DNA of 62,418 bases from Mycobacterium sp. GA-1199. GTDB lineage: Bacteria; Actinomycetota; Actinomycetes; Mycobacteriales; Mycobacteriaceae. Positions 53,702 through 61,563 of this stretch are shown one piece after another. Where the stretch lies: assembly GCF_001500045.1 (NCBI RefSeq), contig NZ_LQIX01000021.1, forward strand, positions 1 to 62,418, given 5' to 3'. The first letter of the stretch is position 1; every line of letters begins with the position of its first letter. The translations under genes and the position numbers were made by a program. The notes beneath the pieces are model-generated. The model ran no database searches and was not told the origin of the DNA. It saw only the letters and a list, made by a program, of their open reading frames with translations.

Positions 53702-54747
53702 TACTTGCCCTCTCCGCTCTCGCGAGCCGCGACGATGCCGGCGATGTACTTGGCTGCGGCGGCCGGGTCTCCCCCGGCCAGCGCCCACCCGCGGGCGCGC
53801 AACAGGTACGCACTGGCGGCGGCCTCCGCCGAAACCCCGAGCCCGCCTTGCACCTGCACCGCCATCGTGGCGGCCTTGGACGCCTCCTCGGCCATGAACA
53901 CAAATGCCGACGGCGCCAGTTCGGGCCGCTCGTCGGGTTCGTTGTCGAGGAACCACGCGGCGCGGCGCGCCAGGTTACGCCCGCCCTGCACCGTGATCGC
54001 GATGTTGGCCAGGGGATGCGAGATCGCCTGCAACGTCGAGATGGGCACCCCGAGGGTGTAGCGGGTCTTGGCGAACTCCGCGGCGATCGTCATCGTCTCC
54101 TCGACCAGACCGACGAGCGCCGCACCGGTCAGCACCCGCCATTCGTCCAGTGCCCGTTGGTATTCCGCCAGCACGTCGGCTCCGCTTGCCAGGACGGTCC
54201 GGTTGTCGGCGGCGGCCGGGTCAATCCACGCCATCGGCAGCCGGCCGATGTTGTCGACCTTGGTGGGGCGGGTCGCGAACGTCAGCTTGACGATGTCGTC
54301 ACCGTCGCGCAGGACGATGTGGTCGGCGATCGATCCGCTCGGCAGCAGGCGCACCCCGGATACGCTGTCCTGCTGGGGGTCCAGCCCGACGATCTGCGTG
54401 CCGCTCACGATGTCGGGGTCAGCCGCACCGAGCCGGCCGAGCAGCCGCGCCGCGCTGACGTGGTCGATCCACGGCACCGGCGCCAGCGAGCGACCGATCT
54501 CCTCGGCCACCAGAGTGAGGTCGACCAGGGTGGCGCCGTCGCCGCCCGCGTCTTCGGGCAGCGCCATCGTGGCCGCGCCCATCGTGCACAACCGCTCCCA
54601 GAGGCTCTTGTCGAAACCGGATGCCTCCGCGGCGCGGACGGTTTCGATCGAACAGTGCGTCTTGAAGAAATCCTTGTACGCCGCCTGCAGCGCCTGGTGG
54701 TCGTCGGACAGGCTGTAGTCGAGCCTGCGCAGTTCGTAGCGGTCCAT
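53701..54747 (-). CDS. Acyl-CoA dehydrogenase (FadE), second of a pair
   Basis: Shorter FadE-like protein of 348 residues. The N-terminal helices DYSLSDDHQALQAAYKDFFKTH and LCTMGAATMALPEDAGGDGATLVDLTLVAEEIGRSLAPVPW follow the acyl-CoA dehydrogenase fold. The C-terminal half lacks the IYxGT end of its partner, as expected for the non-catalytic subunit of a heteromer. ATG at MDRYELRR overlaps the amidohydrolase stop in TGATG. Together with the partner it would introduce a double bond into a CoA-bound acid of the pathway. Confidence 0.88.
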   Translation of the reverse strand: MDRYELRRLDYSLSDDHQALQAAYKDFFKTHCSIETVRAAEASGFDKSLWERLCTMGAATMALPEDAGGDGATLVDLTLVAEEIGRSLAPVPWIDHVSAARLLGRLGAADPDIVSGTQIVGLDPQQDSVSGVRLLPSGSIADHIVLRDGDDIVKLTFATRPTKVDNIGRLPMAWIDPAAADNRTVLASGADVLAEYQRALDEWRVLTGAALVGLVEETMTIAAEFAKTRYTLGVPISTLQAISHPLANIAITVQGGRNLARRAAWFLDNEPDERPELAPSAFVFMAEEASKAATMAVQVQGGLGVSAEAAASAYLLRARGWALAGGDPAAAAKYIAGIVAARESGEGK

Positions 54748-55583
54748 CACTGCTCCTCGTCGGCGCCGAAGAAGAACTTCTGCGCGTTGTTGTACAAGTA
54801 GTTGTCCAGCACCTCGGCCGGCAGGTCAAGGGCGAGCGCCTCGGGCACGACGCGGCGCATCTTGAGCACCGGCCAATCCGATGCGTAGATCACCTTGTCG
54901 GGCCCTCGGGTCCGCATGTAGTGGAGCAGGCTGTCGGGCAGCCGCTTGGGCGACCATGCCGACGTCATCAGGCGCAGGTTCTGATATTTGATCAGCAGGC
55001 GGATCGCGACGTCCCACCACGGGTCGGCACCGTGGATCATGCAGAGCTTGAGTTCGGGGAACCGCACGCAGACCCGATCGAGGTGGATCGGGTTCTGCAC
55101 CTCGCCGGGGATCGGCGGTCCGGGGATCCCGGTGTTGACGCACAGCGGCAGCCCGAGTTCGGCACATTTGGTGTAGAGCGGGTAGTAGACCGCGTCGCTG
55201 GGCGGGTACTGCCCGTCGCCCCAAAAGCTCGGTCCCACCGCCGCATACGCCACCGGCAGGTCGTTGACGACGGAAGCCAGCTCCCGCAGCGACGGGATCG
55301 GCCGCAGCAGGTTGACCCCGCCGATCGCCAGCGCGAACCTGTCGGGCCTGGCGTCGACGAACTTGCGTGCCGTGGTGGAGGGTTTGGCGATGCTGTCCAT
55401 CAGGATCGCCTTCTGAACCCCCTGCTCGTCCATCTCCTCGAGCAGCTCGCCGAGATCGACGGGGGCGAACATCGACTGCGGGCCCTTGAAGTAGTCGTCG
55501 CGGACCTTGAGCATCCAGGTCGGCTGCTGTTCGGTCTCGCCGAAGTGGACGTTGACCAGGCAGTCAATGGCGCGGGCGCTCAT
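54747..55583 (-). CDS. Amidohydrolase family protein (COG2159), no. 2
   Basis: Metal-dependent hydrolase or decarboxylase-like protein of 278 residues. The barrel starts with IDCLVNVHFGE, the metal histidine and aspartate region is KLCMIHGADPWWDV, and the closing aspartate is in VIYASDWPVLKM. It is shorter than the other two family members of the island. Overlaps the acyl-CoA synthetase and FadE genes, so it is part of a CoA-pathway operon. Confidence 0.87.
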   Translation of the reverse strand: MSARAIDCLVNVHFGETEQQPTWMLKVRDDYFKGPQSMFAPVDLGELLEEMDEQGVQKAILMDSIAKPSTTARKFVDARPDRFALAIGGVNLLRPIPSLRELASVVNDLPVAYAAVGPSFWGDGQYPPSDAVYYPLYTKCAELGLPLCVNTGIPGPPIPGEVQNPIHLDRVCVRFPELKLCMIHGADPWWDVAIRLLIKYQNLRLMTSAWSPKRLPDSLLHYMRTRGPDKVIYASDWPVLKMRRVVPEALALDLPAEVLDNYLYNNAQKFFFGADEEQ

Positions 55584-57193
55584 GCGTTCACCTGTTGTGT
55601 CGCAGCGGCTTTGGCCCAGCGATAGTCCGGTTTGCCATTTCCGAGGCGACGCACCTGGTCGACGAAGATGAACTGTTTGGGCGCCTTGAACCGCGCCAGG
55701 CTCGATGTGCAGTGCGCGTGCAACGGGTCGTGGGCGGCCTCGGCACCGTCGCGCAGCGAAACGAGCGCGACGATCTCCTCACCCCAGCGCTCGCTCGGCC
55801 GCCCCACCACCAGGGCGTCGGATATGGCCGGATGAGCGCGCAGCACCTCCTCGACCTCCTCGACGAACACCTTCTCGCCTCCCGTGTTGACGACCAACGA
55901 ATCACGTCCGAACAACCGCAGCGTGCCGTCGGAGGCCAACGATCCCCGGTCGCCCGAGATCACCACACGCTGGCCGTCGACCACCGGAAAGGTCCGGCGT
56001 GTCGCCGCCTCGTCGTCGAAGTAGCCGAGCGGAATTCGGCCGCCGCGCGCAACAAAACCGATCTCGTCCTCGCCGGGTTCGAGGAAGCGTTGGTAGTCCT
56101 CGGAGAGCACCAGCGCGCCCTCCCGCAGCTCGAAGGTCTCCTTCTGCTCACCGCGCTGGCTGCGGCCGAACCCCACGTTTCCGGTTTCCGAGGATCCGTA
56201 CCCGTTGATGAGGGTGATCTGGGGCAGTAACTCCAGAAGCGCGCGTTGGTGTTTCGGGTTGGTGGCCGCCCCGCCGGTCCCGATCGCGAACAACGACGAC
56301 AGGTCGTAGGAGCCGCGTCGCAGCTCCTCCACCAACGGTGCCGCGTAGGCGTCACCGACCATCGTCATCAGGCCGACCTTCTCCCGCTGGGCGGTTTCCA
56401 GCACCGCTCGCGCATCGAATCGGGTTCGGTCGTAGAGGATCACGGGCAGGCCGTTGAGCAAGGCGGCGAACGCCGTCCACATCCCGGCCGCGTGCATCAG
56501 CGGAGAGACCGCGAACCAGGGTTGTCCCCCATGCGCAACTTTGGCGTGGATCTCGTCGACCGACTCGTGGTCGGCGCCGTTCATCGAGATGACGTAGGTG
56601 TCGCTCTGGCGCCACATCACGCCCTTGGGCCTGCCGGTTGTCCCACCGGTGCACACCATCATGACGTCGTCGGGTGAAGCGGTGATGTCGATGTCGGTAT
56701 TGCCCTGCGCCAGAACATCATCGAGAGTGAGGGCGCCGGCGAGCTGACGTTCGGACGTCCCGTCATCGATCTCGATCAGCAGGTCCGCCGAGGCGGGCGG
56801 CAGCACGTCTGCGAACTTCGGGCCGAACGACCGGTGGTAGATGACCGCGCGCGGGCGCAGGTAGTCGAGGAGTTCGGCGACTTCGCGCGGCGTGTAGTTG
56901 TAGTTGACGTTGACAGGGACCGTGCGGGCCTTCAGACATCCGATCACCATGTCCGGGTACAGGTCGTTGTGCATGAGCAGCGCGACACGGTCCTGTCCGC
57001 ACTCCCAGTTCTGCAGGTCAGCGCGCTCGCGGTGCGCGCCGAGTCCCTGAGCGGCGAGATAGTTGGCCAGGCGGCGGGTGCGATCGGCCGATTCACCGAA
57101 GGTGCTGCGGCGGCGGCCGCAAACTGTCATCACCCGATCGGGCACCGCCTCGGCGATCGCGTCGAGAACCGCCCCGATCGTCCACTCTCTCAT
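55580..57193 (-). CDS. Acyl-CoA synthetase (FadD/AMP-forming)
   Basis: AMP-forming CoA ligase of 537 residues. The phosphate loop is MMVCTGGTTGRPKGVMWRQSDTY near residue 185. Also present are INGYGSSETG, GDRGSLASDGTLRLFGRDSLVVNTGGEKVFVEEVEEVLR, and the catalytic lysine region GNGKPDYRWAKA. Related to the ligase at 36.4 kb, including WECGQDRVALLMHNDLYPDMVIGCLKARTVPVNVNYNYTP. ATG at MREWTIGAVL. The frame continues further upstream through a hairpin and is not coding there. Heads the ligase-amidohydrolase-FadE-FadE operon. Confidence 0.9.
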   Translation of the reverse strand: MREWTIGAVLDAIAEAVPDRVMTVCGRRRSTFGESADRTRRLANYLAAQGLGAHRERADLQNWECGQDRVALLMHNDLYPDMVIGCLKARTVPVNVNYNYTPREVAELLDYLRPRAVIYHRSFGPKFADVLPPASADLLIEIDDGTSERQLAGALTLDDVLAQGNTDIDITASPDDVMMVCTGGTTGRPKGVMWRQSDTYVISMNGADHESVDEIHAKVAHGGQPWFAVSPLMHAAGMWTAFAALLNGLPVILYDRTRFDARAVLETAQREKVGLMTMVGDAYAAPLVEELRRGSYDLSSLFAIGTGGAATNPKHQRALLELLPQITLINGYGSSETGNVGFGRSQRGEQKETFELREGALVLSEDYQRFLEPGEDEIGFVARGGRIPLGYFDDEAATRRTFPVVDGQRVVISGDRGSLASDGTLRLFGRDSLVVNTGGEKVFVEEVEEVLRAHPAISDALVVGRPSERWGEEIVALVSLRDGAEAAHDPLHAHCTSSLARFKAPKQFIFVDQVRRLGNGKPDYRWAKAAATQQVNA

Positions 57194-57217
57194 CGGCCAG
57201 CACCCCCGCTGTTCCCG

Positions 57218-57268
57218 TTGTGCGGTTTCATCCGCGACACGCCGCGATGTGCGGATGAAACCGCACAA
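57218..57268. terminator. Perfect hairpin upstream of ligase
   Basis: TTGTGCGGTTTCATCCGC (57218-57235) and GCGGATGAAACCGCACAA (57251-57268) form a perfect 18-bp stem with a 15-base loop. It follows the amidohydrolase stop on the minus strand and so separates it from the ligase operon. Confidence 0.6.
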
Positions 57269-57290
57269 TGGCGCGTGATTCCGTTCGGCA

Positions 57291-58508
57291 TCACACGGCC
57301 GCGACGTTCGCGCCGAGAAGTTCGAGGGCGTTGTCGCGCATGACCTTTCGGGTGTCTTCGTGGCTGAACTCGGGGAACTGCGGGATGTCGGCGGTGAACG
57401 AGGTGGGATCTGCCAACCCCTCACCATGCGGCCAGTCGGACCCGAACAGAATCTTGTCCACACCGATGGTGTCGGCCAGCAGCTTCACGTCGTCCTCGTA
57501 GTACGGCGCGATCCAGACGTTGTTGCGCAGCTGCTCGACCGGATCCTCCTTGTAGTGGTACGGCGCGTTGTTGGCGGACTTCTTGAGCCGCTTGATCAGT
57601 CGGTAGACGAAGTAGGAACCGTTCTCGATGCTGACCACTCTGAGCTTGGGATGCCGGGTGAACACCTGGTGGACGATCATCGCGGCGATGGTGTCGTGGA
57701 TGGCGCGGTCGTCCATGATCACCATGTCGAGCGGATCGCGCTTACCGAAGCCCTTGAACACACCGCTGCCGCCCCACAGCGCGGGGATCGCCATGTAGCC
57801 GGAGTCGGACAGGTGAAAGACCACCGGGACGCCCGCCTCGGCCAGACGCGCCCACACCGGGTCGTGCACCGGATCGCCGAGTGAGCGCGGCCGTACGTCA
57901 CCCGGCACCGGCGCCGGCCGCACGCACACCAGCTTCGCGCCCCTGTTCAGGACGAATTCAACCTCCTCGATGGCCTTCGCGGGGTCGGCCAGCGAGATGA
58001 TCGGCGCGGCGATGATGCGGTGATCGGGCCGGTCGAATCCCCAGTCCTCGTCGAGCCACAGGTTGAAAGCATGGACCGTCGCCATGGTGGCCGGGATGTC
58101 GTGCTTGAGTCCCTCCTCGACGCCGCACGCGAAAGTCGGCAGCATGAACACGGTTTCGAGGTTCTGCTTGTCGAGGATCTTCACGCGGGCGTCGCGGTTC
58201 TGGTACTCGGGATGATCGGCCAGCCGGTCGACCTTCATCAGCGACGCCGGGTCGACACCTTCGGGTATCTCGCCGCGGAACAGCAGGTCCAGGCAGCCGG
58301 GTTCGATGATCGGGTCGAACGTCGGGTTCGGGATGAAATGGTTGATCACACCGCCGAACACCGCGTACGTGCGTTTTCCGTCGGTCAGCATCTGCACGCC
58401 GCGGCTGCGGAACTCTTTGGGCAGGTGCCGGGTGCACGCGTCGAGCGGTTCGTAGTAGTGGTTGTCGACGTCGATGGCCATGTAGTCCAGGGGCTGTGGT
58501 GCGCTCAT
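57291..58508 (-). CDS. Amidohydrolase family protein (COG2159), no. 3
   Basis: Metal-dependent hydrolase/decarboxylase-like protein of 405 residues. The start MAIDVDNHYYEPLDACTRHLP has D-N-H in place of the D-x-H motif. Metal and catalytic residues appear in VVFHLSDSGY and the closing KILFGSDWPHGEG. It resembles the protein at 48.8 kb along its length. Overlaps the enoyl-CoA hydratase by four bases. Confidence 0.88.
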   Translation of the reverse strand: MSAPQPLDYMAIDVDNHYYEPLDACTRHLPKEFRSRGVQMLTDGKRTYAVFGGVINHFIPNPTFDPIIEPGCLDLLFRGEIPEGVDPASLMKVDRLADHPEYQNRDARVKILDKQNLETVFMLPTFACGVEEGLKHDIPATMATVHAFNLWLDEDWGFDRPDHRIIAAPIISLADPAKAIEEVEFVLNRGAKLVCVRPAPVPGDVRPRSLGDPVHDPVWARLAEAGVPVVFHLSDSGYMAIPALWGGSGVFKGFGKRDPLDMVIMDDRAIHDTIAAMIVHQVFTRHPKLRVVSIENGSYFVYRLIKRLKKSANNAPYHYKEDPVEQLRNNVWIAPYYEDDVKLLADTIGVDKILFGSDWPHGEGLADPTSFTADIPQFPEFSHEDTRKVMRDNALELLGANVAAV

Positions 58509-59368
58509 GTCGCATCCTCCTCACGTGTCAGGGGCGGGAAGTTCGGGGGGCGCTTCTCGAAGAAACTCGTGATGCCCTCGAGGAAGTCGGGTCGTGTCAT
58601 CGACTCGTGCATCAGCTTCTCGGCGTGCTCGCTGGCGTCGAAGACATCGCGCATGGTGTCTGCGTACACCTGTTGTTTGATCACCGCCAGGGAACTGGGC
58701 GCACAGTTGGCGGCGATGTCCTCGGCGTAGCCGATCGCGCGGGCCAGCAATTCGTCGGCTGCCACCACCTCGTTGACCACCCCCAGCCTGGCGGCCTCGT
58801 CGGCGAAGAACACCCGTCCCGACAGCAGCAGGTCCATGGCCACGCCGGTGCCGACGATGCGCGGCAGCATCCACGAGATGCCGTATTCGGCGATCAACCC
58901 GCGCCGGGCGAAGGACGTCGTGAACTTGGCGCCCTCGGCCGCGAAGCGCACGTCGCACGCCAGCGCCAGCGTCAGCCCGATGCCCGCGCAGGCGCCGTTG
59001 ACCGCGGCGATGACGGGTTTGCGCATGCCCATCAGGAAGTGCGGATGCCGGGCACCGACGAGCTTGCCGACGTCGGTGTCGGCCGCGGCGTCGACCGTCG
59101 TCGCGCTGATCGTCGTCAGGTCGCCCATGTCGGCGCCCGCGCAGAAGGCGCGGCCGCTGCCGGTGACGACGATCGCCCGCACCGCAGGGTCGGCTTCGGC
59201 GTCGTCCATGCGTTCGTAGAACGTGCCGGCAAGTCCGCCGCCCCAACCGTTCATCCGGTCCGGCCTGTTGAGGGTGAGCACCGCTACCCCGGTGTCGAGC
59301 ACCTCGTAGCGGACCGGCGCGTCATCGGAGTCGGATCGGGCGTCGGCGACGTGGTCAGGAGCGCTCAA
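58505..59368 (-). CDS. Enoyl-CoA hydratase/isomerase family protein
   Basis: Crotonase-fold enzyme of 287 residues. Oxyanion and substrate motifs are AFCAGADMGDL and VIAAVNGACAGIGLTLALACDVRFAA, then KFTTSFARRGLIAEYGISWMLPRIVG. It should hydrate an alpha,beta-unsaturated acyl-CoA or cleave a related bond. TTG start, supported by GGAGGAGGA about ten bases upstream. The island operator copy 7 lies 41 bases from the start. First gene of a two-gene unit with the amidohydrolase. Confidence 0.9.
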   Translation of the reverse strand: MSAPDHVADARSDSDDAPVRYEVLDTGVAVLTLNRPDRMNGWGGGLAGTFYERMDDAEADPAVRAIVVTGSGRAFCAGADMGDLTTISATTVDAAADTDVGKLVGARHPHFLMGMRKPVIAAVNGACAGIGLTLALACDVRFAAEGAKFTTSFARRGLIAEYGISWMLPRIVGTGVAMDLLLSGRVFFADEAARLGVVNEVVAADELLARAIGYAEDIAANCAPSSLAVIKQQVYADTMRDVFDASEHAEKLMHESMTRPDFLEGITSFFEKRPPNFPPLTREEDAT

Positions 59369-59409
59369 CCAGCAGTCCTCCTCCAGCGGCGCGAGCTTTG
59401 TGAATGCTC

Positions 59410-59430
59410 ATACTGTACACCTATCGGTAG
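59410..59430. promoter_or_regulatory. Island operator copy 7
   Basis: ATACTGTA on one side is a strong arm; the second arm is degenerate (13 of 18 positions). It lies 41 bases upstream of the enoyl-CoA hydratase TTG. Confidence 0.5.
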
Positions 59431-59489
59431 CGCCTTCCGCAACCGTTGCCGCCGCCTGCCGAACGTGGTCGGACGGCACGTCGAGACGC

Positions 59490-60497
59490 TCACGCATCGA
59501 CCAGCCCGAGCCGCCGATACGCGGCGTCGATCTGGGCTTTCGCCTCAGCCGGCAGCTGTGCCTGGGGCGGACGAGAGTGCGGAAACTCCCCGATCGGCAG
59601 GCCCAACACCGACGCCGCGTATTTGAACGCCCCGCCCCAGTGGGTGAAGTAGTCGGGCCGCCCCGGATAGCAGGTGAACCACGAGCCCATGTCGAGGTCG
59701 AACTGGTCGAGCCCGGACTCGCGCGCGTGGTCCATCGCCTCCACGAGTTTGTCGTTGACGATGAGCTCCCAGTACTCACTGAACACGCGTCGCTCCGGGG
59801 TTTCGAACAGATAGCCGGCGGTGCCCAATTGCGCGGGGCAGACGATGCCGTCGCGCAGCCACCCGGCGCGGTACACGGTCTTGTCGCACTCCCACACCGC
59901 CAGACCGGGCGCCAACTCGTGCAGCATCCTGCTCGCCATCGGCCGGAAGGCGCCTTCCTTCGTCGCGCAGACCGCCGGAATCTCGTTGTAGATGGCGGCG
60001 CTTTCGGCCGGCGTCAGGACGTAGCCCGACGACGGCGAATTGAACATGCCCAATGCGATGTCGGTGCGGTCGGCGATGTAGCGGAAGAAGTTCAGCACAC
60101 CCTGCCCGCCGTGCGCCTCCATCATCGGGGTCTGGATGTACACGATGTCGGCTCCGGCCTCCTGCGCGTGACGCGTGAGCTCCAGGCAGTCCTTGGCGGC
60201 CGTCGCCGCGGTGCACGCCTGCACGACGACATCGGGGTTGGCGGCGCGGCCCTCCTCGATCGCGACCTCCAGCAACCGCTTTCGCTCGTCGATCGTCAGC
60301 GCCCAGAATTCGGCGATACCGCTCGTGCACCACAGCAGCGGATGATTCAACGCACCGACGCAGTGCCGCACCAGCGTTCGGTAGGCGTCCCAATCGATGT
60401 CGTCACCGTCGACGCCGCAGAACGGCGTGTAGAGCGAATCACCGATCCCGCGCAGATGATTGCGGGCCCACTCCCGGGCGTCCTTCGCCGAAGCCAC
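59490..60497 (-). CDS. Dihydrodipicolinate synthase (DapA)-family aldolase
   Basis: TIM-barrel class I aldolase of 335 residues. Family marks are GDSLYTPFCGVDGDDIDWDAYRTLVRHCV, WCTSGIAEFWALTIDERKRLLEV and ADIVYIQTPMM. The Schiff-base lysine is in VCATKEGAFRP. The family includes hydratase-aldolases of aromatic degradation and acid lyases. It is not in a lysine gene context, so a catabolic aldol cleavage or hydration is more likely. GTG start with GGAGGT upstream. Confidence 0.86.
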   Translation of the reverse strand: MASAKDAREWARNHLRGIGDSLYTPFCGVDGDDIDWDAYRTLVRHCVGALNHPLLWCTSGIAEFWALTIDERKRLLEVAIEEGRAANPDVVVQACTAATAAKDCLELTRHAQEAGADIVYIQTPMMEAHGGQGVLNFFRYIADRTDIALGMFNSPSSGYVLTPAESAAIYNEIPAVCATKEGAFRPMASRMLHELAPGLAVWECDKTVYRAGWLRDGIVCPAQLGTAGYLFETPERRVFSEYWELIVNDKLVEAMDHARESGLDQFDLDMGSWFTCYPGRPDYFTHWGGAFKYAASVLGLPIGEFPHSRPPQAQLPAEAKAQIDAAYRRLGLVDA

Positions 60498-60539
60498 GAT
60501 GACCTCCTCAGCCGATTCGATCGAATCTCACGTGAAGGC

Positions 60540-61337
60540 TCAGGTGAAATCTGAGCCCCCGTCGACGTTTACGTTGGCGCCGGTCATATACGAGTTGCGG
60601 CGGGAGGCGAGAAATGCGACCACGGGCGCGATTTCGTCGGGCAGCCCCGCGCGCGGGAGATGCGCCGGATGGCCGAAGTGCTCGCCGATGGCGGACATCA
60701 ACGCGTACGGATCGTTGCCGTCGACGCCCACCGACTCGGCCCACCCGATCAGCGCTTCGGAGGCGATGCTGCCCGGAGAGACCACGTTGACCATGATCTC
60801 GTCGGGGGCCAGCAGCAGCGACAGGTTCTTCGAGATGCTCGTCAGCGCCGCTTTGGCTGCGGTGTAGGCGGGCAGGATCACGCTCTGCCGTTGCGTCGAA
60901 TGTGCGGAGAAGTTGACCACCCGCGCCCATTCGGCCGCGCGCAACAGCGGTAAAGCCGAGCGCACGCAGTGCACCATGCCCATCACGCCGCTGTCGAACG
61001 CAATGCGCCACTGCTCGTCGGTCAGGTCCTCGAAGGTGCCGACCGCGTCTGGACCGACGGCGTTGATCAGGATGTTGAGCCGACCGTCCCAGCGCTGTGC
61101 GACTTCGTCGAAGGCTCGCTGCACCTGGTCAGCGTCGGTGGTGTCGGCGCTCAGCGCAAGCGTGTCCGGGCTTCCGATTTCGGCGAGGGCGGTCGCCGCG
61201 TCTGCGAGGACATCCGGCGTCCGCCCGACAACCGCGATCCTGGCCCCGTCCTCGGCCAGGCAGCGCGCCGTCGCAAAACCCATTCCGCGCCCGCCGCCGA
61301 CCACGACGGCGGTGGCGTCCTTCAGCCCGAGGTCCAT
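60540..61337 (-). CDS. Short-chain dehydrogenase/reductase
   Basis: NAD(P)-dependent SDR of 265 residues. The cofactor loop is VVGGGRGMGFATARCL, then LINAVGP, the serine in NFSAHSTQRQ and Y-x3-K in AYTAAKAALTSISKNL. The closing NSYMTGANVNVDGGSDF is the standard classical SDR end. It precedes the DapA-family gene by 42 bases, so the two form one transcript under operator copy 8. Likely reduces or oxidises a hydroxy intermediate. Confidence 0.88.
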   Translation of the reverse strand: MDLGLKDATAVVVGGGRGMGFATARCLAEDGARIAVVGRTPDVLADAATALAEIGSPDTLALSADTTDADQVQRAFDEVAQRWDGRLNILINAVGPDAVGTFEDLTDEQWRIAFDSGVMGMVHCVRSALPLLRAAEWARVVNFSAHSTQRQSVILPAYTAAKAALTSISKNLSLLLAPDEIMVNVVSPGSIASEALIGWAESVGVDGNDPYALMSAIGEHFGHPAHLPRAGLPDEIAPVVAFLASRRNSYMTGANVNVDGGSDFT

Positions 61338-61371
61338 GCGGCCTTTCGCTCACCCGATTGCGTAGAAAAGC

Positions 61372-61392
61372 TTACTATAGGACTTACAGTAG
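61372..61392. promoter_or_regulatory. Island operator copy 8
   Basis: TTACTATAG, GAC, TTACAGTAG: 14 of 18 positions match, with one strong arm. Lies 34 bases upstream of the SDR and 171 upstream of the TetR gene, in their divergent gap. Confidence 0.6.
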
Positions 61393-61563
61393 AACAGCGA
61401 AATCACCGTGGAGACCGGCGACGGAATGGCTGCCGGTATGGTTGACGGCAACGGCGTGGCCGCGACACCCCTGCATTGGCGCAGATCAGAGGCGGCTGAC
61501 GGTACATTCAGGTCCACCAACCCGCTTTGCAGGCTGCGCGGCTAATTCGATGGAGGTGCCCTA

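Noticed and set aside
20055..57268. CRISPR array
   Set aside because: The repeats are inverted pairs at separate loci, not regularly spaced direct repeats.
27240..61392. Interpretation of the island palindromes as KstR or KstR2 sites
   Set aside because: The arms ATACTGTAA/TTACAGTAT contain neither AAC-N2-GTT nor CAAG-N2-CTTG cores.
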